The notes below the pieces were generated by a model that saw only the letters and a list, made by a program, of their open reading frames with translations, ran no database searches and was not told where the DNA came from. The translations under genes were made by a program, and so were the position numbers. A DNA stretch of 64,000 nucleotides from an uncultured Prevotella sp. (lineage in GTDB: Bacteria > Bacteroidota > Bacteroidia > Bacteroidales > Bacteroidaceae), in contig CALUFM010000007.1 of NCBI GenBank assembly GCA_944319935.1, forward strand, positions 1 to 64,000, given 5' to 3'. Shown piece by piece: positions 35,728 through 45,863 of this stretch. Position 1 is the stretch's first letter. Every line of letters begins with the position of its first letter.

Positions 35728-36156
35728 ATGTTACAGCCAAAAAGAGTAAAATATAGAAGACCTCAAGACGGGCGTGGCAATAAAGGCAACGCCCACAGGG
35801 GTACACAGTTGGCTTTCGGTTCATTCGGTATCAAGACACTTGAGGCCAAATGGTTGGACAGCCGACAGATTGAAGCTGCGCGTGTAGCTGTGAACCGTTA
35901 TATGCAGCGTGAAGGCCAGGTTTGGATCCGTATTTTCCCGGATAAGCCTATAACACGTAAACCTGCCGATGTCCGAATGGGTAAAGGTAAGGGTGATCCA
36001 GCAGGATGGGTTGCTCCTGTAACTCCGGGGCGTATCCTCTTCGAAGTTGAAGGCGTTTCTTTTGATGTTGCTAAAGAGGCGTTGCGCCTTGCCGCACAGA
36101 AATTGCCGGTTAAGACAAAGTTTGTTGTGAGACGTGATTACGATAAAAACGCTTAA
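35728..36156 (+). CDS. rplP: 50S ribosomal protein L16
   Basis: A 142-residue L16 near the A-site t[20 protein letters not shown] and [20 protein letters not shown] are diagnostic. It is 14 bases after rpsC and 2 bases before rpmC. Confidence 0.98.
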   Translation: MLQPKRVKYRRPQDGRGNKGNAHRGTQLAFGSFGIKTLEAKWLDSRQIEAARVAVNRYMQREGQVWIRIFPDKPITRKPADVRMGKGKGDPAGWVAPVTPGRILFEVEGVSFDVAKEALRLAAQKLPVKTKFVVRRDYDKNA

Positions 36157-36158
36157 TT

Positions 36159-36353
36159 ATGAAAATCAAGGAAATAAGAGAGCTTGAGACCAAGGATTTG
36201 GCTGAGAGGCTGGAGGCAGAGGTCGTTAAGTATCATGAAATGAAGTTGAATCACGCTATTACGCCGTTGGAGAACCCATCACAAATCAAGGCTGCGCGTC
36301 GTGATATAGCACGCATGAAAACAGTTCTCCGCCAAAGGGAACTTAACAAATAA
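36159..36353 (+). CDS. rpmC: 50S ribosomal protein L29
   Basis: A 64-residue two-helix protein at the exit-tunnel rim. [19 protein letters not shown] opens it and the C-terminal [18 protein letters not shown] is typical. Confidence 0.96.
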   Translation: MKIKEIRELETKDLAERLEAEVVKYHEMKLNHAITPLENPSQIKAARRDIARMKTVLRQRELNK

Positions 36354-36364
36354 CAATGGTTCAG

Positions 36365-36622
36365 ATGGAAAAAAGGAATTTAAGAAAAACGAGAACGGGT
36401 GTCGTGATAAGCAACAAGATGGATAAAACCATTGTTATTGCCGCCAAGTTTAAGGAGATGCACCCCATATATGGCAAATTTGTCCAGAAGACAAAGAAAT
36501 ACCATGCTCACGATGAGAAGAACGAGGCCAACATCGGCGATACTGTTCTTGTAATGGAAACTCGTCCTTTGAGCAAGACAAAGAGATGGAGGTTAGTTCA
36601 AATAATCGAAAAAGCTAAGTAA
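36365..36622 (+). CDS. rpsQ: 30S ribosomal protein S17
   Basis: An 85-residue OB-fold protein. The start at 36365 ([14 protein letters not shown]) fits the family better than the ATG at 36356, which adds only three residues. [14 protein letters not shown] and [18 protein letters not shown] are conserved. Confidence 0.95.
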   Translation: MEKRNLRKTRTGVVISNKMDKTIVIAAKFKEMHPIYGKFVQKTKKYHAHDEKNEANIGDTVLVMETRPLSKTKRWRLVQIIEKAK

Positions 36623-36624
36623 TT

Positions 36625-36990
36625 ATGATACAGGCAGAATCAAGACTTACAGTATGTGATAACAGCGGTGCGCGCGAGGCTCTGTGCATTCGTGTGCTGG
36701 GTGGTACGCGCCGTCGTTATGCAAGTGTTGGTGACGTTATTGTCGTTGCTGTCAAGAACGTCATCCCGTCAAGTGATTTGAAAAAAGGTGCAGTATCTAA
36801 GGCTTTGATTGTTCGCACAAAGAAAGAAGTACGTCGTGCCGACGGTTCATATATCCGTTTCGATGATAATGCTTGTGTTTTGCTCAACAATGCAGGCGAA
36901 CTTCGTGGCAGCCGTATTTTCGGCCCAGTTGCACGCGAACTTCGTGCGGTAAACATGAAAGTCGTTTCTTTGGCACCTGAGGTTCTTTAA
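36625..36990 (+). CDS. rplN: 50S ribosomal protein L14
   Basis: A 121-residue L14 at the subunit interface. [20 protein letters not shown] starts it and [12 protein letters not shown] near the C-terminus is conserved. It starts 2 bases after rpsQ, so the genes are translationally close-packed. Confidence 0.98.
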   Translation: MIQAESRLTVCDNSGAREALCIRVLGGTRRRYASVGDVIVVAVKNVIPSSDLKKGAVSKALIVRTKKEVRRADGSYIRFDDNACVLLNNAGELRGSRIFGPVARELRAVNMKVVSLAPEVL

Positions 36991-37008
36991 CATTAAAAGT
37001 GAAAAGTA

Positions 37009-37329
37009 ATGAACAAGTTACATATAAAGAGAGATGACAAGGTTATTGTCTTGGCCGGTGAGGACAAAGGCAAGACTGGCAAGGTTCTCAAGGTGTTGGT
37101 GGAGAAGCAACGCGCCATCGTTGAAGGTGTCAACATGGTTTCAAAGAACATGAAGCCAAGCGCAAAGTATCCGCAGGGTGGCATCATCAAGCAGGAAGCA
37201 CCTATACATGTTTCTAACTTGAGCTTGATTGACCCGAAGAGCGGCAAGGCAACTCGTATTGCCATCAAGAGAACAGAAGACGGCAAGAAGGTTCGTATCG
37301 CTAAAAAATCAGGGGAGGAAATCAAGTAA
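37009..37329 (+). CDS. rplX: 50S ribosomal protein L24
   Basis: A 106-residue assembly-initiating protein with an N-terminal KOW motif ([20 protein letters not shown]). Its stop overlaps the rplE start (TAATG). Confidence 0.97.
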   Translation: MNKLHIKRDDKVIVLAGEDKGKTGKVLKVLVEKQRAIVEGVNMVSKNMKPSAKYPQGGIIKQEAPIHVSNLSLIDPKSGKATRIAIKRTEDGKKVRIAKKSGEEIK

Positions 37330-37883
37330 TGAATACAGCAGAATTAAAGAAAGTATACGCGGAGACAATCGCTCCCGCATTGCAGAAGCAATTTAACTAT
37401 TCTTCCAAGATGCAGATTCCTGTCCTGAAGAAGATAGTTGTCAACCAAGGTCTTGGTGATGCGACACAAGATAGGAAAATCATTGATGTGGCAATCAACG
37501 AGATTACAACCATCACGGGACAGAAGGCAGTTGCCACATATTCAAGGAAGGACATCGCTAACTTCAAACTTCGTAAGAAGATGCCTATCGGTGTCATGGT
37601 GACTTTGCGCCGCGAGCGTATGTATGAGTTCCTTGAGAGGCTCATTCGTATAGCATTGCCGCGTATCCGTGACTTCAAGGGTATCGAAAGCAAGTTTGAC
37701 GGTCGTGGCAATTACACGCTCGGCATCCAGGAGCAGATAATCTTCCCTGAAATCAATATCGACACGATAGATAAGATTCAGGGTATGAATATTACATTCG
37801 TTACATCTGCTCAGACAGACGAAGAGGGTTACGCTTTGCTTAAGGCATTTGGTTTACCTTTCAAGAACGCTAAAAACGATTAA
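37329..37883 (+). CDS. rplE: 50S ribosomal protein L5
   Basis: A 184-residue L5 that contacts 5S rRNA and P-site tRNA. The motifs [35 protein letters not shown] and [15 protein letters not shown] are family features. Confidence 0.98.
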   Translation: MNTAELKKVYAETIAPALQKQFNYSSKMQIPVLKKIVVNQGLGDATQDRKIIDVAINEITTITGQKAVATYSRKDIANFKLRKKMPIGVMVTLRRERMYEFLERLIRIALPRIRDFKGIESKFDGRGNYTLGIQEQIIFPEINIDTIDKIQGMNITFVTSAQTDEEGYALLKAFGLPFKNAKND

Positions 37884-37888
37884 GATAT

Positions 37889-38191
37889 ATGGCAAAAGAA
37901 TCAATGAAAGCCCGCGAGGTTAAGCGCGCCAAACTTGTTGCGCGTTATGCGGAGAAGCGTGCGGCTTTGAAGAAAATCATCGCGACAACAGACGACCCTG
38001 CTGAGGCATACGAGGCCGCAAGGAAACTGCAGAGCATCCCGCGTAATGCGAATCCGATACGTCTGCACAACCGTTGCAAGATAACAGGCCGTCCGAAAGG
38101 CTACATGCGTCAGTTTGGCTTGTCTCGTATCCAGTTCCGTGAGATGGCTTCTGCAGGTCTCATACCTGGTGTGAAGAAAGCAAGCTGGTAA
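37889..38191 (+). CDS. rpsN: 30S ribosomal protein S14, zinc-free type
   Basis: A 100-residue long-form S14. It has a single Cys ([20 protein letters not shown]) instead of the two CxxC pairs of the short zinc form. Together with the L36 variant downstream, this suggests the ribosome here economises on zinc. It lies 5 bases after rplE. Confidence 0.97.
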   Translation: MAKESMKAREVKRAKLVARYAEKRAALKKIIATTDDPAEAYEAARKLQSIPRNANPIRLHNRCKITGRPKGYMRQFGLSRIQFREMASAGLIPGVKKASW

Positions 38192-38251
38192 TAAAGAGGA
38201 ATTTCATTTAATATTGTCGGGGTAGTCCCGATTAATTAAACTTTTATTTTT

Positions 38252-38647
38252 ATGACAGATCCAATAGCAGATTATCTGACGAGGTTGAGAAACGCAATCA
38301 TGGCTCATCACCGTGTTGTGGAAGTTCCAGCTTCAAACTTGAAGAAAGAGATTACAAAAATCCTCTTCGAGAAGGGTTACATCTTGAACTATAAGTTCAT
38401 TGATGACGGTCCCCAAGGTTCAATCAAAGTAGCATTGAAGTATGATCCTGCAACTAAGGAAAATGCTATCAGATGCCTGAAGAGGGTTTCTACTCCGGGC
38501 TTGCGTAAGTATACAGGCTACAAGGACATGCCGAGAGTTATTAACGGATTGGGCATTGCTATATTGTCCACATCCAAGGGTGTAATGACAGACAAGGAAG
38601 CCACAGACCTGAAGATTGGTGGCGAGGTCCTTTGCTATGTCTATTAA
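38252..38647 (+). CDS. rpsH: 30S ribosomal protein S8
   Basis: A 131-residue S8. DPIADYLTRLRNAIMAHH begins it and GIAILSTSKGVMTDKEA is the conserved C-terminal signature. The 60-base gap upstream contains a TCGGGGTAGTCCCGA hairpin (38217-38231), close to where S8 regulates the spc operon in Escherichia coli, although the site there is before rplE. Confidence 0.97.
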   Translation: MTDPIADYLTRLRNAIMAHHRVVEVPASNLKKEITKILFEKGYILNYKFIDDGPQGSIKVALKYDPATKENAIRCLKRVSTPGLRKYTGYKDMPRVINGLGIAILSTSKGVMTDKEATDLKIGGEVLCYVY

Positions 38648-38662
38648 TTGGGAGGATTTAAA

Positions 38663-39229
38663 ATGTCAAGAATAGGAAAATTGCCAATTAGTATTCCCTC
38701 AGGTGTTACAGTGACTCTCAACAATGGTGTAGTTAATGTAAAAGGCCCGAAAGGGGAACTTTCGCAGAAGGTGGATCCTTCGATAATCGTTAAGATAGAA
38801 GACAATCACGTTCTCTTTGAAATAGATGAGAACAGCCCCGTGAACAGCAAGCAGAAACAAGCTTTCCACGGCCTTTACCGTGCCCTTGTCAACAATATGG
38901 TTGTAGGAGTCAGTGAAGGTTACAAGAAGGTGCTTGAGCTTGTCGGTGTGGGTTATCGTGTTTCTAACCAAGGCAATATCATAGAGTTTGCGTTGGGATA
39001 CACTCACCCTATTTTCATCCAGTTGCCTAAAGAGGTTAAGGTTGAGACAAAATCCGAAAGGAACCAGAATCCTATCATTATATTGGAATCTTGCGACAAA
39101 GCATTGCTCGGACTTATTTGTGCAAAAATCCGTTCTTTCCGTATGCCTGAACCTTACAAAGGAAAAGGTATATTGTTCCAAGGCGAAGTCATCCGCAGAA
39201 AGTCTGGTAAGACTGCAGCTGCTAAGTAA
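38663..39229 (+). CDS. rplF: 50S ribosomal protein L6
   Basis: A 188-residue L6. The start at 38663 ([15 protein letters not shown]) is preceded by a good GGGAGG ribosome binding site; a TTG at 38648 would place that site inside the gene. The C-terminal [21 protein letters not shown] is typical, read at residues 160-180. Confidence 0.97.
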   Translation: MSRIGKLPISIPSGVTVTLNNGVVNVKGPKGELSQKVDPSIIVKIEDNHVLFEIDENSPVNSKQKQAFHGLYRALVNNMVVGVSEGYKKVLELVGVGYRVSNQGNIIEFALGYTHPIFIQLPKEVKVETKSERNQNPIIILESCDKALLGLICAKIRSFRMPEPYKGKGILFQGEVIRRKSGKTAAAK

Positions 39230-39246
39230 CTTTAAATTTTACGATT

Positions 39247-39591
39247 ATGACAACAAAGAAAACAGAAAGGCGAATTAAGATAAAGTTCAGAATTCGTAAA
39301 CGTGTGAACGGAACGGCTGAACGTCCTCGTATGAGCGTATTCCGTAGCAATAAGCAAATTTATGTCCAGGTTATTAATGACTTGACTGGCACAACGTTGG
39401 TTTCAGCATCTTCGCTTGGCATGGAGAGCATGCCTAAGTGCGAGCAAGCTGCCAAGGTTGGAGAACTCATAGCCAAGAAGGCCACAGAGGCTGGAATATC
39501 GAAAGTCGTGTTTGACCGTAATGGTTATCTTTATCATGGCCGTGTCAAGGAGCTTGCAGATGCAGCACGTAAAGGAGGACTTAATTTTTAA
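39247..39591 (+). CDS. rplR: 50S ribosomal protein L18
   Basis: A 114-residue 5S rRNA-binding protein. [19 protein letters not shown] and [20 protein letters not shown] are conserved. Confidence 0.97.
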   Translation: MTTKKTERRIKIKFRIRKRVNGTAERPRMSVFRSNKQIYVQVINDLTGTTLVSASSLGMESMPKCEQAAKVGELIAKKATEAGISKVVFDRNGYLYHGRVKELADAARKGGLNF

Positions 39592-39597
39592 TCGATT

Positions 39598-40110
39598 ATG
39601 GCAATGAACAAAGTTAAAATAAATAGTGACGTTGAGTTAAAAGACAGATTGGTTGCTATTAACCGTGTTACCAAGGTGACAAAAGGTGGTCGTACCTTTA
39701 CGTTTGCAGCGATAGTCGTTGTGGGTGACGGTAACGGAGTAATCGGTTGGGGTCTCGGTAAGGCTGGTGAAGTTACGGCTGCAATATCCAAAGGTGTTGA
39801 AGCTGCAAAGAAGAACTTGGTCAAGGTCCCTGTTCTTAAAGGCACGGTTCCTCATGAGATTGAGGCCTCTTTCGGTGGTGCGCGTGTGTTCTTGAAGCCT
39901 GCCGCTGCGGGTACTGGTCTTGTGGCTGGTGGCGCTATGCGTGCGGTTCTTGAGAGCGCGGGCGTGAAGGATGTGCTTGCTAAGTCGAAAGGCTCATCCA
40001 ACCCTCACAACCTTGTCAAGGCAACGATTTATGCGTTGAGCCAGATGCGTGATGCGTATACTGTGGCCAAGACACGTGGAATAAGTATGGAAAAAGTATT
40101 TAGAGGATAA
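39598..40110 (+). CDS. rpsE: 30S ribosomal protein S5
   Basis: A 170-residue S5. The RNA-binding domain reads [19 protein letters not shown], and the second domain holds [19 protein letters not shown]. The loop important for decoding fidelity looks normal. It starts 6 bases after rplR. Confidence 0.98.
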   Translation: MAMNKVKINSDVELKDRLVAINRVTKVTKGGRTFTFAAIVVVGDGNGVIGWGLGKAGEVTAAISKGVEAAKKNLVKVPVLKGTVPHEIEASFGGARVFLKPAAAGTGLVAGGAMRAVLESAGVKDVLAKSKGSSNPHNLVKATIYALSQMRDAYTVAKTRGISMEKVFRG

Positions 40111-40121
40111 AGGATACGAAA

Positions 40122-40298
40122 ATGGCAACAATAAAAATCAAACAGGTTAGGAGCAAAATCGGTGCCCCGATAGACCAGAAGCGTACACTTGACTCTCTTG
40201 GCTTGCACAAGATTTCTCAGGTTGTAGAGCGTGAGGATACTCCCGAACTCCGTGGAATGATACGTAAGGTTCACCATTTGGTAACTGTTATCGAGTAA
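40122..40298 (+). CDS. rpmD: 50S ribosomal protein L30
   Basis: A 58-residue protein: MATIKIKQVRSKIGAPIDQK, then RTLDSLGLHKISQVVERED, ending VTVIE. It fits L30 in length and in the GL-K/H-I-x-Q motif, and sits between rpsE and rplO as expected. Confidence 0.95.
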   Translation: MATIKIKQVRSKIGAPIDQKRTLDSLGLHKISQVVEREDTPELRGMIRKVHHLVTVIE

Positions 40299-40320
40299 AT
40301 AAATTTTTAAAAGGACGATT

Positions 40321-40767
40321 ATGAAACTAAATAATTTGAAGCCAGCTAAAGGTTCAACGCATTCACGCCGTCGTTTGGGACGTGGCCCAGGTTCAGGTTT
40401 GGGTGGAACGTCTACACGCGGTCACAAGGGTGCGAAAGCTCGTTCTGGATACAAGCGTAAGATTGGATTTGAAGGAGGACAGATGCCTTTGCAGCGTCGC
40501 GTTCCGAAGTTCGGATTTAAGAATATCAACCACAAAGAATATTTTGCGGTTAACATCTCAACGCTTCAGGCTCTTGCTGAATCAAAGAAACTTACAAAGA
40601 TTGGTATCAATGAGCTTAAAGAGGCTGGACTTACCAACGGCAAGGAATTGGTTAAGATTCTTGGCAATGGTGAGCTTACGGCCAAGCTTGAAGTGGAGGC
40701 TAACGCCTTTTCAAAATCTGCCGAAGAAGCAATCAAGGCAGCAGGTGGTAACACAACTATAATCTAA
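40321..40767 (+). CDS. rplO: 50S ribosomal protein L15
   Basis: A 148-residue L15. The Gly/Arg-rich N-terminal extension (RRLGRGPGSGLGGTSTRGHK) and GGQMPLQRRVPKFGF are diagnostic. It ends 4 bases before secY. Confidence 0.98.
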   Translation: MKLNNLKPAKGSTHSRRRLGRGPGSGLGGTSTRGHKGAKARSGYKRKIGFEGGQMPLQRRVPKFGFKNINHKEYFAVNISTLQALAESKKLTKIGINELKEAGLTNGKELVKILGNGELTAKLEVEANAFSKSAEEAIKAAGGNTTII

Positions 40768-40771
40768 GTAA

Positions 40772-42115
40772 ATGAAAAAGTTTATTGAGACACTGAAGAA
40801 CTGTTGGAAGATTGAGGATTTGCGTCAGCGAATCCTCATCACCATAACGTTTGTCGCAATTTATCGTTTCGGGTCGTTCGTGGTTCTTCCGGGAATTGAC
40901 CCCTCAAAGTTGCAGGAACTGCAAACGCAAACCAGCGGCGGTCTTATGTCGCTGCTGGACATGTTCTCCGGTGGTGCGTTTTCCAATGCGTCAATCTTCG
41001 CGTTGGGAATAATGCCTTACATCTCAGCTTCCATCGTGATGCAGCTTCTGGCTGTTGCGGTGCCTTACTTCCAAAAAATGCAGCGTGAGGGGGAAAGCGG
41101 ACGAAAGAAAATCAATTGGTATACGCGTATCTTGACCGTGGCCATTCTTTTCTTCCAAGCTCCCTCTTATTTGATGAACTTGAAAGCGCAGGCTTATGGA
41201 GCTTTGGCTTCAGGCATTGACTGGTCTATTTTCATCTGGCCAGCGACAGTACTCCTTGCAGGCGGTAGTATGTTCATCCTTTGGTTGGGCGAACGTATTA
41301 CGGACAAGGGTATCGGTAATGGTATTTCATTGATAATCATGATTGGTATCATTGCGCGTCTGCCCCAGGCTTTCATTCAGGAAGTCACTTCTCGCTTTAC
41401 TGCGATTTCAGGTGGCGGTCTTGTCATGTTCATCATTGAGATTGCCATACTTTACGCTGTTGTATGTGCGTCTTTGCTTTTGGTTCAAGGTACACGCAAG
41501 ATACCTGTACAGTATGCAAAACGTCTTGTTGGCAACAAACAGTATGGTGGAGCGCGTCAGTATGTCCCGTTGAAGTTGTTTGCGGCTAACGTAATGCCTA
41601 TCATCTTTGCTCAGGCATTGATGTTCATCCCGTTGGCTATTTATCAATATTCAACAGACCAAAGCGGCGTGATAGTTCAGTCTTTGATGGACCATAGAAG
41701 TTTGCTGTATAATGTGGTATTCGCACTTTTGATAATCGCGTTCACGTATTTTTATACAGCAATAACTTTGAATCCGACTCAGATGGCTGAAGACATGAAG
41801 CGTAATAATGGATTTATTCCTGGCATAAAGCCGGGTAAGCCTACTGCAGATTATATCGACACAGTGATGTCGCGTATAACATTGCCTGGATCATTGTTCA
41901 TAGCATTCATAGCCATAATGCCGGCTTTGGCAGGACTGCTTGATGTACAAGACGCATTCTCGCAATTCTTTGGTGGCACATCGCTTCTTATTCTTGTTGG
42001 TGTTGTTATAGACACACTGCAGCAGATAGAGAGCCATCTGATGATGCGGCACTATGACGGATTGTTGAACTCTGGACGAGTTCGCGGCCGAGGCAATACT
42101 GTTTCTGCGTATTGA
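40772..42115 (+). CDS. secY: Protein translocase subunit SecY
   Basis: A 447-residue channel subunit with about ten membrane helices. ILITITFVAIYRFGSFVVLPGID marks TM1, read at residues 20-42; ALGIMPYISASIVMQLL marks TM2 and the plug region; TQMAEDMKRNNGFIPGIKPG lies in the cytoplasmic loop that contacts SecA and the ribosome. It acts with SecE encoded at 1469. It follows rplO, its usual partner. Confidence 0.98.
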   Translation: MKKFIETLKNCWKIEDLRQRILITITFVAIYRFGSFVVLPGIDPSKLQELQTQTSGGLMSLLDMFSGGAFSNASIFALGIMPYISASIVMQLLAVAVPYFQKMQREGESGRKKINWYTRILTVAILFFQAPSYLMNLKAQAYGALASGIDWSIFIWPATVLLAGGSMFILWLGERITDKGIGNGISLIIMIGIIARLPQAFIQEVTSRFTAISGGGLVMFIIEIAILYAVVCASLLLVQGTRKIPVQYAKRLVGNKQYGGARQYVPLKLFAANVMPIIFAQALMFIPLAIYQYSTDQSGVIVQSLMDHRSLLYNVVFALLIIAFTYFYTAITLNPTQMAEDMKRNNGFIPGIKPGKPTADYIDTVMSRITLPGSLFIAFIAIMPALAGLLDVQDAFSQFFGGTSLLILVGVVIDTLQQIESHLMMRHYDGLLNSGRVRGRGNTVSAY

Positions 42116-42133
42116 TTGCCGCTTCTGTGCTGA

Positions 42134-42934
42134 ATGAAGATATTTCTGAAGACAGAAGATGAAATAGGGCTGATGCGTAAGGCCAACAGCTTAGTAGCTA
42201 AAACACTCGGCGAGATTGGGAAACTAATCATGCCGGGTGTTACTACTCGACAGTTGGATGAATTGGCAGAGGAATATATAAGAGACCACGGGGCAGTACC
42301 TGCGTTCAAAGGGTATCCAAATCCGTTTGGGCATCCATTCCCTGCCAGTATCTGCACTTCTGTGAATGATACGGTTGTTCACGGTATTCCGGATTCCCAA
42401 ACCGTTCTCATGGACGGAGATATAATTTCTGTTGATTGTGGAGTCGTTCTTGATGGTTTTTGCGGTGATTCTTGTTACACGTTTTGTGTCGGGAATGTAA
42501 AGCCTGAAATAAGAATGTTGCTCAAGGTTGCAAAGGAAGCTTTGTGGATGGGCATAGCGAATAGTGTTGCCGGACGGCATATCGGTGATATTGGTAGCGC
42601 AGTTCAAAAGCATTGTGACTCGCAGGGATATGGAGTTGTCAGGGAATTGACAGGCCATGGGATAGGACGTAAGATGCATGAAGACCCTCCAGTTCCCAAT
42701 TACGGCAAAAACGGAAGTTGCGTATTGCTTAAAGACGGGATGTGCATAGCCATAGAACCAATGGTGACGATGGGTGACCGGTTTGTGTGCATGATGCCTG
42801 ACCGGTGGACAATCAAGACGCGAGACGGTAAACCTGCCGCTCATTTTGAACAAACAGTGGTAGTGCGGAGAGGCAAGGCCGAAGTTTTGTCTTCGTTTGA
42901 AGAAATAGAACAATTGGAAGGTACTTTATATTAA
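42134..42934 (+). CDS. map: Methionine aminopeptidase, type I
   Basis: A 266-residue enzyme that removes initiator Met. The five metal ligands are in place: Asp101 (ISVDCG), Asp112 (GFCGDSC), His175 (ELTGHGIGR), Glu208 (AIEPM) and Glu239 (FEQT); His83 (VVHGIP) is the conserved catalytic residue. It sits between secY and infA, 18 bases after secY. No adk gene is present here, unlike in many bacteria. Confidence 0.97.
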   Translation: MKIFLKTEDEIGLMRKANSLVAKTLGEIGKLIMPGVTTRQLDELAEEYIRDHGAVPAFKGYPNPFGHPFPASICTSVNDTVVHGIPDSQTVLMDGDIISVDCGVVLDGFCGDSCYTFCVGNVKPEIRMLLKVAKEALWMGIANSVAGRHIGDIGSAVQKHCDSQGYGVVRELTGHGIGRKMHEDPPVPNYGKNGSCVLLKDGMCIAIEPMVTMGDRFVCMMPDRWTIKTRDGKPAAHFEQTVVVRRGKAEVLSSFEEIEQLEGTLY

Positions 42935-42941
42935 AAAATCA

Positions 42942-43160
42942 ATGGCAAAGCAAGATGCGATAGAACAGGACGGGACAATAGTGGAAGCGTTGTCAAACGC
43001 AATGTTCCGAGTTGAGTTGGAAAATGGCTGTCCGATAACAGCTCATATTTCTGGTAAGATGCGTATGCATTACATCAAGATTCTTCCTGGTGACAAGGTT
43101 AAGGTTGAGATGAGTCCATACGATTTGACAAAAGGCAGAATAGTGTTCAGATACAAATAA
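42942..43160 (+). CDS. infA: Translation initiation factor IF-1
   Basis: A 72-residue OB-fold protein that covers the A site during initiation. [20 protein letters not shown] and the conserved [15 protein letters not shown] are present. It starts 7 bases after map. Confidence 0.98.
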   Translation: MAKQDAIEQDGTIVEALSNAMFRVELENGCPITAHISGKMRMHYIKILPGDKVKVEMSPYDLTKGRIVFRYK

Positions 43161-43173
43161 TTTATAGAGATAT

Positions 43174-43290
43174 ATGAAAACCAGAACATCAATCAAGAAA
43201 CGTACACCGGACTGCAAGATAGTACGTCGTAAAGGTCGTTTGTACGTTATTAACAAAAAGAACCCTAAGTACAAATTGCGTCAGGGCTAA
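43174..43290 (+). CDS. rpmJ: 50S ribosomal protein L36, zinc-ligand-poor form
   Basis: A 38-residue protein: [20 protein letters not shown], then [18 protein letters not shown]. The RRKGRLYVI and NPKYKLRQG segments are L36-like. Only one of the usual three Cys remains and the His is Tyr, so it cannot bind zinc in the classical way. It lies between infA and rpsM as expected. Confidence 0.95.
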   Translation: MKTRTSIKKRTPDCKIVRRKGRLYVINKKNPKYKLRQG

Positions 43291-43319
43291 ACATTAATTA
43301 TTTAATTCAATAACAAAAA

Positions 43320-43700
43320 ATGGCAATAAGAATTGTTGGAGTAGATTTGCCCCAGAACAAGCGTGGCGAAATCGCATTGACTTATATCTACGGTATAGGT
43401 CGAAGTAGTTCAGCAAAGATATTGGATAAAGCCGGCGTGAGCCGTGACCTGAAGGTCTGCGAATGGACAGACGACCAGGCAGCTAAAATCCGTGAGATTA
43501 TCGGCGCTGAATACAAAGTGGAAGGTGATCTCCGTTCAGAGATCCAGATGAACATCAAGCGACTCATGGATATTGGTTGCTATCGTGGAATACGTCATCG
43601 TAACGGTCTTCCTGTTCGCGGTCAAAGTACTAAGAATAACGCTCGTACCCGTAAGGGTAAGAAGAAGACTGTTGCTAATAAGAAAAAGGCTACTAAATAA
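43320..43700 (+). CDS. rpsM: 30S ribosomal protein S13
   Basis: A 126-residue S13. [20 protein letters not shown] opens it, [16 protein letters not shown] is the helix-two-turn-helix region, and the basic tail [17 protein letters not shown] is intact. Confidence 0.98.
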   Translation: MAIRIVGVDLPQNKRGEIALTYIYGIGRSSSAKILDKAGVSRDLKVCEWTDDQAAKIREIIGAEYKVEGDLRSEIQMNIKRLMDIGCYRGIRHRNGLPVRGQSTKNNARTRKGKKKTVANKKKATK

Positions 43701-43709
43701 TAATTAGTT

Positions 43710-44099
43710 ATGGCAAAGAAATCAGCAACATCTAAGAAAAGAAATGTAAAGGTTGACGCTATGGGACAGCTTCATGTCCATAGCTCATTCAACAACATCA
43801 TAGTGTCTTTGGCCAACAGTGAAGGACAGGTTATATCTTGGTCGTCAGCAGGAAAGATGGGTTTCCGTGGCTCAAAGAAAAACACTCCGTATGCAGCTCA
43901 GATGGCTGCAGAGGATTGCGCAAAGGTTGCATACGACCTTGGCCTGCGTAAGGTTAAGGCATATGTAAAGGGACCGGGTAACGGACGTGAGTCGGCCATC
44001 CGTGCCGTACATGGCGCAGGCATTGAGGTTACAGAAATCATAGACGTAACACCGTTACCGCACAACGGATGCCGTCCTCCGAAAAGAAGAAGAGTTTAA
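43710..44099 (+). CDS. rpsK: 30S ribosomal protein S11
   Basis: A 129-residue S11 of the platform. [21 protein letters not shown] and the C-terminal [18 protein letters not shown] are conserved, the former read at residues 24-44. It starts 9 bases after rpsM. Confidence 0.98.
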   Translation: MAKKSATSKKRNVKVDAMGQLHVHSSFNNIIVSLANSEGQVISWSSAGKMGFRGSKKNTPYAAQMAAEDCAKVAYDLGLRKVKAYVKGPGNGRESAIRAVHGAGIEVTEIIDVTPLPHNGCRPPKRRRV

Positions 44100-44118
44100 T
44101 TCAAGTACACATTTACGT

Positions 44119-44152
44119 CCGCTCCGTTCTCTGTGTAAGACCTACGGAGCGG
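44119..44152 (+). promoter_or_regulatory. Hairpin between rpsK and rpsD
   Basis: CCGCTCCGT (44119-44127) is exactly complementary to ACGGAGCGG (44144-44152) with a 16-base loop. No T run follows, so it is more likely a control or processing site than a terminator. The gap of 78 bases is long for this operon. Confidence 0.5.
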
Positions 44153-44177
44153 CATTTAAAGCAATTTTATAATAATT

Positions 44178-44783
44178 ATGGCTAGATATACAGGACCGAA
44201 ATCAAAAATCGCACGTCGTTTTGGTGAACCAATCTTCGGCGCGGACAAAGTTTTGTCCAGGAGAAACTTCCCTCCTGGACAGCATGGCAACAATCGTCGC
44301 AGAAAGATGTCTGAGTACGGTGTCATGTTGGCAGAGAAGCAGAAAGCTAAATACACGTATGGTGTACTTGAGCGTCAGTTCCGTAATTTGTTTGAGAAAG
44401 CTGCAAAGGCTGACGGTATCACCGGTGAGGTTCTTCTCCAGAGCCTTGAGTGCCGTCTTGACAATATCGTGTTCCGCCTTGGCATTGCCCCCACACGTGC
44501 TGCTGCACGCCAGTTGGTAAGCCACAGGCACATTGTAGTAGACGGTCAGGTTGTAAACATCCCGTCTTACTCTGTAAAGCCCGGCCAAGTGGTAGGTGTG
44601 CGTGAAAAAGCCAAGTCGCTCGAGGTTATCGAGGCCGCGCTTGCTGGATTCAATCACAGCAAGTATCCTTGGTTGGAATGGGACGAGAATACAAAGAGCG
44701 GCAAGCTCCTTCACAAGCCAGAGCGTGCTGACATCCCTGAGAACATAAAGGAACAGTTAATCGTTGAGTTGTATTCTAAATAA
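44178..44783 (+). CDS. rpsD: 30S ribosomal protein S4
   Basis: A 201-residue S4, primary 16S binder. The N-terminal half has [20 protein letters not shown]; the S4 RNA-binding domain has [20 protein letters not shown] and [18 protein letters not shown]4 represses the alpha operon in Escherichia coli; the hairpin just upstream is a candidate site. Confidence 0.98.
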   Translation: MARYTGPKSKIARRFGEPIFGADKVLSRRNFPPGQHGNNRRRKMSEYGVMLAEKQKAKYTYGVLERQFRNLFEKAAKADGITGEVLLQSLECRLDNIVFRLGIAPTRAAARQLVSHRHIVVDGQVVNIPSYSVKPGQVVGVREKAKSLEVIEAALAGFNHSKYPWLEWDENTKSGKLLHKPERADIPENIKEQLIVELYSK

Positions 44784-44795
44784 ATCATTAAATTA

Positions 44796-45788
44796 ATGGC
44801 GATATTAGCATTTCAAAAACCTGATAAAGTAGTGATGCTGGAGGCCAATGACAAATTCGGCAAGTTCGAGTTCCGTCCTCTTGAGCCTGGCTTCGGTGTT
44901 ACCATTGGCAACTCCCTGCGCCGCATCCTTCTTTCGTCGCTTGAGGGTTATGCTATCAACACTATCCGCATTGCGGGTGTGGAGCATGAATTTTCCTCTG
45001 TGCCAGGCGTTAAAGAGGATGTCACCAACATCATCTTGAACCTTAAGCAAGTAAGGTTCAAGCAAGTAGTAGAAGAATTCGAGAACGAAAAAGTTAGTGT
45101 CACCGTGGAGAATTCTACCGAGTTCAAAGCTGGAGACATCGGTAAGTATCTGACTGGATTTGAAGTGTTAAACCCTGATTTGGTGATTTGTCATTTAGAT
45201 GCCAAAGCCTCAATGCAGATAGACCTTACCATAAACAAGGGTCGCGGCTACGTCCCGGCCGACGAGAACCGTGAATTCTGCACTGACGTAAACGTTATTC
45301 CAATCGATTCTATTTACACTCCGATTCGTAACGTAAAATATTCAGTAGAGCCGTATCGTGTCGAGCAGAAGACCGACTACGACAAGCTGGTTATCGAAGT
45401 TACAACGGACGGTTCCATTCACCCGAAAGACGCGCTTAAAGAGGCTGCCAAGATTCTGATTTACCATTTCATGCTGTTCTCTGACGAGAAGATAACTCTT
45501 GAGAACAACGACGTTGAAGGCAATCAGGAGTTTGACGAAGAAGTTCTCCACATGCGCCAGTTGCTCAAGACCAAGCTCGTTGACATGAACCTTTCGGTTC
45601 GCGCCCTCAACTGTCTGAAAGCGGCTGACGTCGAGACACTCGGCGATTTGGTTCAATACAACAAGACCGACCTCTTGAAGTTCCGCAACTTCGGTAAGAA
45701 ATCGCTTTCAGAGCTTGATGATTTGCTCGAGAGTCTGAATCTGTCGTTTGGAACTGATATTTCGAAGTACAAATTAGACAAAGAATAA
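44796..45788 (+). CDS. rpoA: DNA-directed RNA polymerase subunit alpha
   Basis: A 330-residue alpha. The N-terminal dimerisation domain has [20 protein letters not shown], then [12 protein letters not shown]. The C-terminal domain (about 255-320) has the helix-hairpin-helix elements [18 protein letters not shown] and [15 protein letters not shown], which contact UP elements and activators. It starts 12 bases after rpsD. Confidence 0.99.
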   Translation: MAILAFQKPDKVVMLEANDKFGKFEFRPLEPGFGVTIGNSLRRILLSSLEGYAINTIRIAGVEHEFSSVPGVKEDVTNIILNLKQVRFKQVVEEFENEKVSVTVENSTEFKAGDIGKYLTGFEVLNPDLVICHLDAKASMQIDLTINKGRGYVPADENREFCTDVNVIPIDSIYTPIRNVKYSVEPYRVEQKTDYDKLVIEVTTDGSIHPKDALKEAAKILIYHFMLFSDEKITLENNDVEGNQEFDEEVLHMRQLLKTKLVDMNLSVRALNCLKAADVETLGDLVQYNKTDLLKFRNFGKKSLSELDDLLESLNLSFGTDISKYKLDKE

Positions 45789-45793
45789 TCGTG

Positions 45794-45839
45794 CCGCCAC
45801 AAGCAGTCGGTCTACAGACCGATTGCCGTGGTGAGGCGG
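45794..45839 (+). promoter_or_regulatory. Compact stem-loop between rpoA and rplQ
   Basis: The exact inner hairpin GTCGGTCT-AC-AGACCGAT (45806-45823, last pair G-T) is enclosed by CCGCC/GGCGG (45794-45798 and 45835-45839). It almost fills the 75-base gap between rpoA and rplQ. A role in processing or L17 control is possible. Confidence 0.5.
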
Positions 45840-45863
45840 TTTTCTCAAAAAGAATTAACAAAA

